DNA of 64,000 nt from an uncultured Rhizobiaceae group bacterium. Its GTDB lineage: Bacteria > Pseudomonadota > Alphaproteobacteria > Rhizobiales > Rhizobiaceae. Shown here piece after piece: positions 48,088 through 55,188 of the stretch (position 1 is the stretch's first letter; every line of letters begins with the position of its first letter). Position numbers and translations under genes: made by a program. Under the pieces are notes generated by a model. The model did not search any database, had not been told where the DNA came from, and worked only from the letters and a program-made list of their open reading frames with translations. The stretch spans positions 1-64,000 of the forward strand of contig CANMVS010000005.1 in NCBI GenBank assembly GCA_947501445.1. The letters run 5' to 3'.

Positions 48088-49046
48088 GTTGGGGTTGGCC
48101 TACATTTTCTGAACTGCTACAACCATCGCTCAGTGGTTCAAACGGGTTGCCGTGTTGCGGTTGGCCTACATTTTCTGAACTGCTAAAACCGGACTGGATA
48201 TTCATGCAGCCAGCCCCCGGTTGCGGTTGGCCTACATTTTCTGAACTGCTACAACCGTTCCACGGCTGGTATACCGGCGCCTACAGTTGCGGTTGGCCTA
48301 CATTTTCTGAACTGCTACAACCTCGTCTTTGACGGCGACAACAAGAGCAAGTTGCGGTTGGCCTACATTTTCTGAACTGCTACAACCAATAACCAGAATG
48401 CACGCTGCGCCTGTGTGTTGCGGTTGGCCTACATTTTCTGAACTGCTACAACCGGTCCCCGGCATTACTAAAGGGCTGGCATGTTGCGGTTGGCCTACAT
48501 TTTCTGAATTGCTACAACTGGCGCTGCATCCTCAAACATCTTCCTCACGTTGCGGTTGGCCTACATTTTCTGAACTGCTACAACGCACAAAGCAACCGGT
48601 ATTATGATCTTGTAGTTGCGGTTGGCCTGCATTTTCTGAACTGCTACAACGACAAGCGAAAAGTCAATTGGCTTTATGCTGTTGCGGTTGGCCTGCATTT
48701 TCTGAACTGCTACAACATCAAGAATACCATCGCCACCGCCTGTTGTGTTGCGGTTGGCCTGCATTTTCTGAACTGCTACAACCGGCTTCTGGCATGAGTT
48801 CTGGACCAACCCGTTGCGGTTGGCCTGCATTTTCTGAACTGCTACAACTATCAAATCGAAACCGTCAAGACCCATGCCGTTGCGGTTGGCCTGCATTTTC
48901 TGAACTGCTACAACTAAGCGCCTTGGCGCCCGCATCATCGTTTGGTTGCGGTTGGCCTGCATTTTCTGAACTGCTACAACTCGTCGTTTACTGGTGATTG
49001 CACGTCGGGAGTTGCGGTTGGCCTGCATTTTCTGAACTGCTACAAC
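48088..49046 (+). CRISPR. CRISPR array 1 (15 repeats, 14 spacers), type II-C
   Basis: The 36-bp repeats begin GTTGCGGTTGGCC and end CTGAACTGCTACAAC. Repeat starts: 48088, 48154, 48220, 48286, 48351, 48417, 48483, 48549, 48615, 48681, 48747, 48813, 48879, 48945, 49011. Spacers are 30 nt (one of 29). The first repeat (GTTGGGG) and second (CTAAAAC) are mutated, and repeat 7 has one change, so the old end is on the left. Repeats 1-8 read CCTACATTTT and repeats 9-15 CCTGCATTTT. The tracrRNA anti-repeat shows that crRNAs are read on the plus strand. TGCTACAAC at each repeat end resembles the extended -10 promoter known in Neisseria II-C repeats. Confidence 0.98.
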
Positions 49047-49092
49047 TGATATCGTCCAAAGAGTTGAAAAAAATCATCTTTTTGGCGATATC
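49047..49092 (+). promoter_or_regulatory. Array 1 leader-like hairpin
   Basis: Starting one base after the last repeat, GATATCG-T-CCAAA and TTTGG-CGATATC form an inverted repeat around an A-rich loop. The element TCGTCCAAAG..TGAAAA..AAT is repeated, inverted, at array 2, at the same 5-bp distance from its cas-facing repeat. It lies at the end with the best-conserved repeats, so it is probably the spacer-acquisition leader; a role as transcript terminator is also possible. Confidence 0.7.
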
Positions 49093-49182
49093 GTTGAGAA
49101 AAACGGTCTAATTCTGTGGAATTTACCCTCATTTTCATGCATTTTTTTCAGGTTGGGATCCAGCAGATGTGATCAATTTGTT

Positions 49183-49215
49183 AAAAAAGCAAAAAGCAGC
49201 CGCCGTAGCGACTGC
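49183..49215 (-). terminator. Intrinsic terminator of the tracrRNA
   Basis: An 8-bp stem GCAGTCGC / GCGGCTGC (one T-G pair) with loop TACG, followed on the minus strand by TTTTT-GC-TTTTTT. Confidence 0.85.
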
Positions 49216-49275
49216 CTTATTTGGTGCTATTCCAGCTTGTTAACGGCTGGCCTACATTTTCTGAACAATTCAAGG
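49183..49275 (-). ncRNA. tracrRNA
   Basis: On the minus strand, the anti-repeat (49274 to 49239) contains GTTCAGAAAATGTAGGCC and pairs with about 27 of the 36 repeat bases, with one G-U pair and a small bulge near the spacer side. It is followed by a short hairpin GCT-GGAAT-AGC, a nexus-like AAATAAGGC, and a perfect-length terminator stem GCAGTCGC-TACG-GCGGCTGC with TTTTTGCTTTTTT (49215 to 49183). A TTGACA box on the same strand at 49301-49296 would place transcription start near the beginning of the pairing segment. It is transcribed away from cas9. Confidence 0.88.
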
Positions 49276-49295
49276 TTGGCATATCTCCGGTACTG

Positions 49296-49301
49296 TGTCA
49301 A
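49296..49301 (-). promoter_or_regulatory. Candidate -35 box of the tracrRNA promoter
   Basis: TTGACA on the minus strand, about 30 bp upstream of the pairing part of the tracrRNA. A convincing -10 box was not identified, as is often the case in alphaproteobacteria. It overlaps the leader of the divergent cas9 gene, so the two promoters are close together. Confidence 0.4.
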
Positions 49302-49327
49302 ATTCTGCAACCTGTACGGGGAGACAC

Positions 49328-52300
49328 ATGAAAAAACAACCTGAATTGACAACGCTCGGTATTGACCTCGGGTCAAATTCGCTGGGATGGTGCCTGATTG
49401 AAACAGCTGGAGAACCCTGCAGCGGCAACGTAGGACGGATTATTGCGCTTGGTTCGCGGATTTTTTCCGATGGCCGGGATCCAAAATCAAAAGCTTCGCT
49501 GGCCGTCGACAGGCGGCAGGCCCGGGCAGCGCGGCGGCGACGGGAGCGTTATGTACGAAGGCGCACAGCGCTCCTCGCCCTTTTGACAAAATCCGGCCTG
49601 ATGCCCGCTGATGATCAGGCACGTAAACAACTGCTGCGTGATACCGGCGATGCCAAAGGCGGTGATGTGTCAATGGATGTCTACGCGCTGCGGGCAAAAG
49701 CGCTCGATCATAGGCTGCATCCGCATCAAATTGGCCGCATTCTGTTTCAACTCGACCAGCGTCGTGGCTTCAAATCCAATCGGCGCACTGACCGCGGCGA
49801 CAATGATGCAGGCAAAATCGCCACGGGTGTCGCGCGGCTTGATATGGCAATGGCGGACCAAAAGGCACGCACCTATGGTGAATTTTTGCATCAACGGCGT
49901 TTAAACGGTCAATCCGTACGCACCCGCCTTCGGCCTGAAGCGGCCGAGGGCACCAGTGGTGATGGTTATGATTTTTACCCGTCACGCGATCTTCTGGAAG
50001 CAGAATTTGATGCCATTTGCGCAGCACAGCGCACTCATCACCCGGATCAGCTTGATGAAGAAACGATCGCCAAACTACGTGACATTACTTTTTTCCAACG
50101 ACCGTTAAAGACACCTCAACCAGGCAAATGCAGCTATAATAACGATGAATTGCGACTGGCAAAGGCACATCCCCTGTTCCAGACATTTCGCCTGTATAAG
50201 GAAGTCAATGAACTTGCCCTGATTGGCGAAGACCAGACACCGGTCAAATTGACGGTAGCGCAAAGGGATGCGCTGATTCTCAAACTACGCACATCCAAAT
50301 CAGCAAGCTTTGCGGCATTGCGAAAGTTCCTCAAGATTGGCAGCGAATACAGGTTCAACAAGGAAACCGAAACACGCAGCAAGCTGCTTGGTGATGAGGT
50401 TTGTGCTGATTTGTCCAATAGGACGCGCTTTGGCAATGGCTGGGCCAGCTTGTCCACGGCACGCCAATGGGAGATCATCCAACGGCTGCGTGATACCGAG
50501 GACCCGCAATCCCTGGTGTACTGGCTGCAGAATAATGCGGGACTGACGCAAGAACAGGCTGAAGCTACGGCCCGATTAAACATGCCCATCGGTTATGGCC
50601 GTATTGGCCACACCGCCCTGTGCAATCTGCTTGATGCCTTGAAAAACGAAGTGGATGAAGAGGGCCGTGTCATAACAGAAGCCGAGGCGGCAAAACGCTG
50701 TGGCTATCATCATTCGGACAAATCCGATCCGGATTTTGAGGGTTATGACTGTCTGCCACCCTATCAGGAAGTGCTTGAGCAGCACATTCCGCCGGGCACT
50801 GGCAACCCGAAGGATATCTATGATATCTACAGGGGTCGCATAACCAATCCATCCGTGCATATTGCCCTCAACCAGCTGCGCAGATTGATCAATGAAATCA
50901 TTGGCCAATACGGAAAACCCGATAAAATAGCAGTGGAACTGGTCCGCGATCTGAAACTCAGCGACAGGGAAAAGGAAGAAATACGTCGAACTCAGGCGCG
51001 CAATACCCAGGCAGCAGAAATGCGCTCTGCCAAGCTTGCTGAACTTGGTCTGCCTGACACCGGTTACAATCGGCTCAGGCTGCACTTGTGGGAAGAACTT
51101 AATGAAAAGAGCCCTGAAAACAGGTTGTGTGTCTATTCAGGCGAACCCATCAGTATTTCAACTGTCTTCACCCCGGACGTGGATGTCGATCATATTTTGC
51201 CCTATTCTCGTACGCTGGATGACAGTCGGAGCAACAAGATATTGTGCAAAGCGCATTCAAACCGGCAAAAACGCAACCGCGCTCCGTCGGAAGTTACCGA
51301 ATGGCAGGCGGGTTACGAGAATATTCTGGCACGTGCACGCGCGTTGCCGCGCGGCAAACAGTGGCGTTTTGCAAATACTGCCATGGATCGTTCGAGTGAG
51401 GAAAACGGCTTTCTTGCGAGGCAATTAACAGACACACAATATATGACCCGGCTCGCACTTTCCTATCTGGCGGCACTATATCCAACAGAAGAGGCTGATG
51501 AGACAGGTCTTTTGAGGCGACACAAGCGTGTTCGGGCGCTTCCCGGGCGCACGACGGAAATGGTTCGTCGTCATTGGGGCCTCAATGATTTGCTTCAGGA
51601 CCACAATTACAGCGAAACAACGCAGGAGAAAAACCGCTCCGATCACCGCCATCACGCCATCGATGCGCTGGTTATAGCCTGCACAAGTGAATCCATGATC
51701 CAGAATATTGCCCGCGCCTCTGCGCAACGCGAAGCGGAAGGCGCGGAACGGGTCGTGGCAAGATCACAGCCAGCCTGGCCGAGTTTGCGTGAAGAATTGC
51801 GTGGTTTCCTGCGGGATGCCATTGTCAGTCACAAGGCTGACCACGGACGCCCCAACAATACCACCGGCGGAGGCGCCAAACGGCAGACAACCGGCAAATT
51901 GCACAATGACACGGCCTATGGCCCAACACAATTGACCGACAGCAAGGGCGCACCCATCGTTGTGCGCCGAAAAGCCATTGCCGAGTTCAGTAAATATGCC
52001 GACCTCGCTGCCATAAGAGACGAACACCTCAAGACAGCATTGCAGGCGGCAACTGCTGGCCTTGGCGGAAAGGATTTTGAACAGGCAGTGCTGGCTTTTT
52101 CAAAGAGGCCGGGTATTTATCGCAATATGCGCCGTATACGCATATTGGAAACCCTCAAGACAATTGGCATACGGGACAGGAACGGCATTGTTTACAAGAG
52201 TTACAAGGGAGATTCTAATGACCGGTTTGAGGTCTGGCAAATGCCTGACGGCAAATGGATAGCCGGTGCAGTGACGACTTTTGAAGCCAATCAACTCCAG

Positions 52301-52603
52301 GAGAATTGTCACAATGATCGGCCGCATCCAGCTGCAAAAAAAGTCTTGAAACTGAGGCAGCACGATATGTTGGCGATTGATCTTGATGGCACAACCAGTA
52401 TTTGCAGAGTGGTCAAATTCGGTCAATCTCAAATCGTTCTGGCACCACACCATGAAGCAGGCGCGCTGAAAAAGAGAGATGCCGAATTGGCGGATCCGTT
52501 TCGCTATATCAACCGATCGGCAGGTAGCCTGAAAAGGGATAATGCAAGACAGGTGCGCATTGACCTTCTTGGCCGTATTTTTGATCCTGGACCACTTCGT
52601 TAA
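49328..52603 (+). CDS. cas9: CRISPR-associated endonuclease Cas9, type II-C
   Basis: 1091 residues from ATG 49328, chosen for GGGGAG 5 nt upstream; the 11 codons before it are not family-like. Cas9 cuts both strands of target DNA guided by crRNA:tracrRNA. RuvC-I LGIDLGSNSLGW (Asp13); Arg-rich bridge helix at about 64-82 (RRQARAARRRRERYVRRR); RuvC-II KIAVELVRDLKL (Glu ~537); HNH DVDHILPYS (His ~622) with SNKILC (Asn ~636) and NRQKRNR; RuvC-III SDHRHHAIDALVIA (about 773-785). All catalytic residues are present. Length and the absence of csn2 or cas4 place it in subtype II-C. The C-terminal ~250 residues should form the PAM-interacting part. cas1 follows 53 bp downstream. Confidence 0.98.
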   Translation: MKKQPELTTLGIDLGSNSLGWCLIETAGEPCSGNVGRIIALGSRIFSDGRDPKSKASLAVDRRQARAARRRRERYVRRRTALLALLTKSGLMPADDQARKQLLRDTGDAKGGDVSMDVYALRAKALDHRLHPHQIGRILFQLDQRRGFKSNRRTDRGDNDAGKIATGVARLDMAMADQKARTYGEFLHQRRLNGQSVRTRLRPEAAEGTSGDGYDFYPSRDLLEAEFDAICAAQRTHHPDQLDEETIAKLRDITFFQRPLKTPQPGKCSYNNDELRLAKAHPLFQTFRLYKEVNELALIGEDQTPVKLTVAQRDALILKLRTSKSASFAALRKFLKIGSEYRFNKETETRSKLLGDEVCADLSNRTRFGNGWASLSTARQWEIIQRLRDTEDPQSLVYWLQNNAGLTQEQAEATARLNMPIGYGRIGHTALCNLLDALKNEVDEEGRVITEAEAAKRCGYHHSDKSDPDFEGYDCLPPYQEVLEQHIPPGTGNPKDIYDIYRGRITNPSVHIALNQLRRLINEIIGQYGKPDKIAVELVRDLKLSDREKEEIRRTQARNTQAAEMRSAKLAELGLPDTGYNRLRLHLWEELNEKSPENRLCVYSGEPISISTVFTPDVDVDHILPYSRTLDDSRSNKILCKAHSNRQKRNRAPSEVTEWQAGYENILARARALPRGKQWRFANTAMDRSSEENGFLARQLTDTQYMTRLALSYLAALYPTEEADETGLLRRHKRVRALPGRTTEMVRRHWGLNDLLQDHNYSETTQEKNRSDHRHHAIDALVIACTSESMIQNIARASAQREAEGAERVVARSQPAWPSLREELRGFLRDAIVSHKADHGRPNNTTGGGAKRQTTGKLHNDTAYGPTQLTDSKGAPIVVRRKAIAEFSKYADLAAIRDEHLKTALQAATAGLGGKDFEQAVLAFSKRPGIYRNMRRIRILETLKTIGIRDRNGIVYKSYKGDSNDRFEVWQMPDGKWIAGAVTTFEANQLQENCHNDRPHPAAKKVLKLRQHDMLAIDLDGTTSICRVVKFGQSQIVLAPHHEAGALKKRDAELADPFRYINRSAGSLKRDNARQVRIDLLGRIFDPGPLR

Positions 52604-52656
52604 CCAAATATTAAGACCCTACACCCATAAGCCGCAAACAATGATACAAATCAATC

Positions 52657-53580
52657 ATGGATCGTATTGTTGACATATCAAGTGAGGGGCTGCACTTGTC
52701 CGTCTATCGCGGTTTCCTCAAAGTATCTCGTGACGAGGCAGAGATCGGCAGGATACCACTGGACGATATCGGTGCAATAATCACTCATGCGCACGGATTG
52801 ATTTGGTCCAACAATTTGATTGTCAAGTTGTCCACAAAAAACATTCCGGTTGTAATCTGTGCCGCCAACCATGTCCCTGTCTCATGTCTATGGCCAATTG
52901 TTGGCCATCACCAGCAGGGCGCACGCATGCAGGCTCAGGCAGGGGCGACAAAGCCACTGCGCAAGCGACTGTGGCGTCAGGTTGTTCAGAGCAAAATCGA
53001 TATGCAACACGCCGTACTCAAATCCATTGGCAGTCAAGAAGTTTCGCTGGCTCAAATGGCACTGCGTGTGCGATCAGGAGACCCTGAAAATCTGGAGGCC
53101 CAGGCGGCGAGGCGTTACTGGCCGGCCCTCATGGGCCCGGAATTCAGACGCAACTCGGAGGGTACCGGCGCGAATGCCCTATTGAACTATGGGTACACAA
53201 TATTGCGGGCAATTGTCTCGCGAGCAATTTGTGGCGCTGGCCTCCATCCGTCATTTTCGCTTCACCATTCCAGTCGTATCAATGCATTTGCACTTGCTGA
53301 TGACTTGATGGAACCCTATCGGCCATTGATTGATTGTGCTGTCAGGTCAATGATCAAAGGAGGTATGTGTGATCTTGATACATCCGCCAAGACGATATTG
53401 TCTTCAATTGGCACACTCGACCTCATGAATGAAGATGGTATCGGCCCATTGACCACACATATCGGCCGCCTGTTGCAGTCTCTTGTTGCTATCTACGAGG
53501 GTTCAAAAGCAGGCCTGCAGCTCCCCTCTCCTCCGCCGCCGCTTGTTTTGGCCGGTATTGGACGTGGTGCAGACGATTGA
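52657..53580 (+). CDS. cas1: CRISPR-associated integrase Cas1, type II-C
   Basis: 307 residues. Metal ligands are recognisable: Glu in DPENLEAQAARRYWPAL (about 149), His in LHPSFSLHH (about 205), and Asp in NAFALADDLMEPYRPLID (about 220). The N-terminal beta domain begins MDRIVDISSEGLHLSVYRGF. With Cas2 it inserts new spacers at the leader end of an array. The stop codon overlaps the TTG start of cas2. Full length and intact, so acquisition is probably still possible. Confidence 0.97.
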   Translation: MDRIVDISSEGLHLSVYRGFLKVSRDEAEIGRIPLDDIGAIITHAHGLIWSNNLIVKLSTKNIPVVICAANHVPVSCLWPIVGHHQQGARMQAQAGATKPLRKRLWRQVVQSKIDMQHAVLKSIGSQEVSLAQMALRVRSGDPENLEAQAARRYWPALMGPEFRRNSEGTGANALLNYGYTILRAIVSRAICGAGLHPSFSLHHSSRINAFALADDLMEPYRPLIDCAVRSMIKGGMCDLDTSAKTILSSIGTLDLMNEDGIGPLTTHIGRLLQSLVAIYEGSKAGLQLPSPPPPLVLAGIGRGADD

Positions 53581-53951
53581 CCACACTTTATACACAACAT
53601 TCAAAAGGGCAGGAGGGGCCAACATGGCTTTCTTCCTATCGACTCATGTGGATATTGGTAACATTCGACCTACCCGTTGAAACACGGAAACAACGCAAGG
53701 CAGCCGCTGATTTCAGACTGTTTTTGCTGGACCAGGGGTATGAAATGAGTCAGCTGTCAAATTATATGCGTTTTTGCAACGGACAGGAACAATTCAACGC
53801 ACACACCCGGCGAATCGAATCCAATCTGCCCGAACGCGGTGATATTTACATCTTTCAATTTACTGACAGACAATATGAAAATATAACCAGATTTTCAGAT
53901 CAGTCGCGACGAAAACGCAAGAAAAACCCGTCTCAATTGGCGTTGTTTTAA
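53577..53951 (+). CDS. cas2: CRISPR-associated protein Cas2, type II-C
   Basis: Up to 124 residues. Core: LMWILVTFDLPVETRKQRKA (first strand with the conserved Asp), DFRLFLLDQGYEMSQLSNYM, and a C-terminal RGDIYIFQFTDRQYENI. The start used is TTG 53577, which overlaps the cas1 stop, because the segment WLSSYRLMW before the first internal Met is conserved in II-C Cas2 proteins; ATG 53646 would remove it. Cas2 dimerises and bridges two Cas1 dimers in the spacer integrase. Confidence 0.93.
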   Translation: MTTLYTQHSKGQEGPTWLSSYRLMWILVTFDLPVETRKQRKAAADFRLFLLDQGYEMSQLSNYMRFCNGQEQFNAHTRRIESNLPERGDIYIFQFTDRQYENITRFSDQSRRKRKKNPSQLALF

Positions 53952-53970
53952 CACGCCATGGCGTTTTTTT
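53952..53970 (+). terminator. Terminator of the cas operon
   Basis: Directly after the cas2 stop, ACGC-CATG-GCGT is followed by a T-run (TTTTTTT). The stem is short but placement and T-run fit an intrinsic terminator separating cas2 from array 2. Confidence 0.55.
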
Positions 53971-53980
53971 CTGCGCAAAA

Positions 53981-54022
53981 TCGTCCAAAATACCATTCTT
54001 TTCAGTACTTTGGACGACAGCT
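53981..54022 (-). promoter_or_regulatory. Array 2 leader-like hairpin
   Basis: TCGTCCAAA (53981-53989) and TTTGGACGA (54009-54017) are a perfect 9-bp inverted repeat. Read on the minus strand, TCGTCCAAAG..CTGAAAAGAAT..TTTTGG matches the element beside array 1, and both lie 5 bp from the nearest repeat. This is the cas-facing end of array 2. Confidence 0.7.
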
Positions 54023-54452
54023 GTTGTAGCAGTTCAGAAATTGTGGGCCAACCGCAACTATTCCAGCCCGTGAACGGACTCCAGATAGGTTGTAGCAGTT
54101 CAGAAATTGTAGGCCAACCGCAACTGGCACGTGCTCAAATGGCCGTCAAACAAGTTGTAGCAGTTCAGAAATTGTAGGCCAACCGCAACTTGCCATTGCG
54201 CATGGGTATAACCTTCGCAGTTGTAGCAGTTCAGAAATTGTAGGCCAACCGCAACTGTAAGGGAACCAGTAAGTCAACCAGTAAGGTTGTAGCAGTTCAG
54301 AAATTGTAGGCCAACCGCAACCATGACCTTCACACGCGAACAAATCAAAGAGTTGTAGCAGTTCAGAATTTGTAGGCCAACCGCAACGCTGAGTTTCTTT
54401 TGTCCCTCCATATGGGGTTGTAGCAGTTCAGAAATTGTAGGCCAACAGCAAC
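54023..54452 (-). CRISPR. CRISPR array 2 (7 repeats, 6 spacers), inverted relative to array 1
   Basis: On the plus strand the repeats begin GTTGTAGCAGTTCAGAAATTG and end GGCCAACCGCAAC; this is the reverse complement of the array 1 type. Starts: 54023, 54089, 54154, 54220, 54286, 54352, 54417. Spacers are 29-30 nt. Repeat 1 has one change (GTGGGCC), repeat 6 reads CAGAATTTG and repeat 7 CCAACAGCAAC, so the far right end is the old end. By the tracrRNA, crRNAs are read on the minus strand, towards cas2. All repeats differ from array 1 at one fixed position (CAATTTC instead of CATTTTC in crRNA sense). Confidence 0.97.
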
Positions 54453-54504
54453 ACCAGCTTCATACATTTTGAAGATGGACCATGGGGCACATCACGGATC
54501 GAAT

Positions 54505-54600
54505 TCGCCGTGATCGATGTGTCACCGGCAAAACCAGTATTCGCATTACGGCCATCGGCTTTGATTTCAATGCTGAATCAATGGCGATATCTCCGCCGAC
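54505..54600 (-). pseudogene. Fragment of the 5' part of a kdgK gene
   Basis: On the minus strand one frame reads FSIEIKADGRNANTGFAGDT. The intact KDG kinase at 45901-46821 has IELVLNADGSNANIGFAGDT. The DNA is alignable (for example CGGCAAAACCA-TATTCGCATT) but clearly diverged, more than the VOC pieces. Both ends are broken: it stops at the last repeat of array 2 on one side and joins the VOC 3' end directly on the other. It marks the right border of the CRISPR island. Confidence 0.8.
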
Positions 54601-54603
54601 AGT

Positions 54604-55026
54604 TCAAAAATTGTCCCAGTGGCCAGGTGTTTGCAGTTCCAGCACATTGCCATCAGGGTCATTGAAGTAAAGCGCCCGCCCGCCCCTCGGCCAGACAACC
54701 TCGCTGACAATGGGTATATTTTCTTCCTCAAAGGCGGCCTTCCACCCATCGTAGTCAGCAACAGAGATGTGAAACGCCATATGGGCAGGGCCCTTTGCCG
54801 TGTGCCCGGGAATAAAACTGTTGTTGAACGGTTTATCCGTTTCACACCATCCGCGCAGAAAAACGATAAGGACCTGCGCCGTACCGGCTTCAAAAACCAA
54901 CATTCCCGGGCCATCACGCGTCAGACGCAAATCAAGAAAACCTTCAAAAAATGTTTGGCTTTTAGCCAGATCATCGCTGTAGAGAACCGTCTCGCATATG
55001 CCACGGATAGTCGGTTTTTGCGTCAT
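54604..55026 (-). CDS. VOC / glyoxalase-bleomycin resistance family protein
   Basis: About 140 residues from ATG 55026 (GGAGAT 5-6 nt upstream). Two beta-alpha-beta-beta-beta modules: ICETVLYSDDLAKSQTFFEG with LDLRLTRDGPGMLVFEAG, and GPAHMAFHISVADYDGWKAA with GRALYFNDPDGNVLELQTPG. The second-half Glu and the His of HMAFHI suit a metal site. VOC proteins include glyoxalases and dioxygenases; the substrate is unknown. Its 3' end is duplicated at 46915-46996, on the far side of the CRISPR island, beside kdgK, which should have been its original downstream neighbour. Confidence 0.9.
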   Translation of the reverse strand: MTQKPTIRGICETVLYSDDLAKSQTFFEGFLDLRLTRDGPGMLVFEAGTAQVLIVFLRGWCETDKPFNNSFIPGHTAKGPAHMAFHISVADYDGWKAAFEEENIPIVSEVVWPRGGRALYFNDPDGNVLELQTPGHWDNF

Positions 55027-55188
55027 GGGTATCTCCATCAATAGCGCAAGCATTCTTTTGAAAAACAGAAAATCGCCATAGACGTTAACTGTCAATATAG
55101 CCAGCGAAGCGATTTCCACTGGCGTTTTACAAATAAAGGCTCATTATTGAACATTATCTGACAAGCGATTACTGATTGGATACACGAT

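Noticed and set aside
48081-49028. Open frames made of repeated CGWPTFSELLQ-like or VVAVQKMQANRN units
   Set aside because: They are translations of the CRISPR repeats and spacers; the 36-bp repeat is divisible by three and stays open by chance.
49183-49275. Reading the 49.24-kb partial repeat as a 16th, degenerate CRISPR repeat
   Set aside because: It is about 190 bp from the array, and the opposite strand shows an anti-repeat followed by nexus and terminator, so tracrRNA explains it better.
54146-54343. Minus-strand frame with CGWPTISELLQ units
   Set aside because: Translation of array 2 repeats, not a protein.
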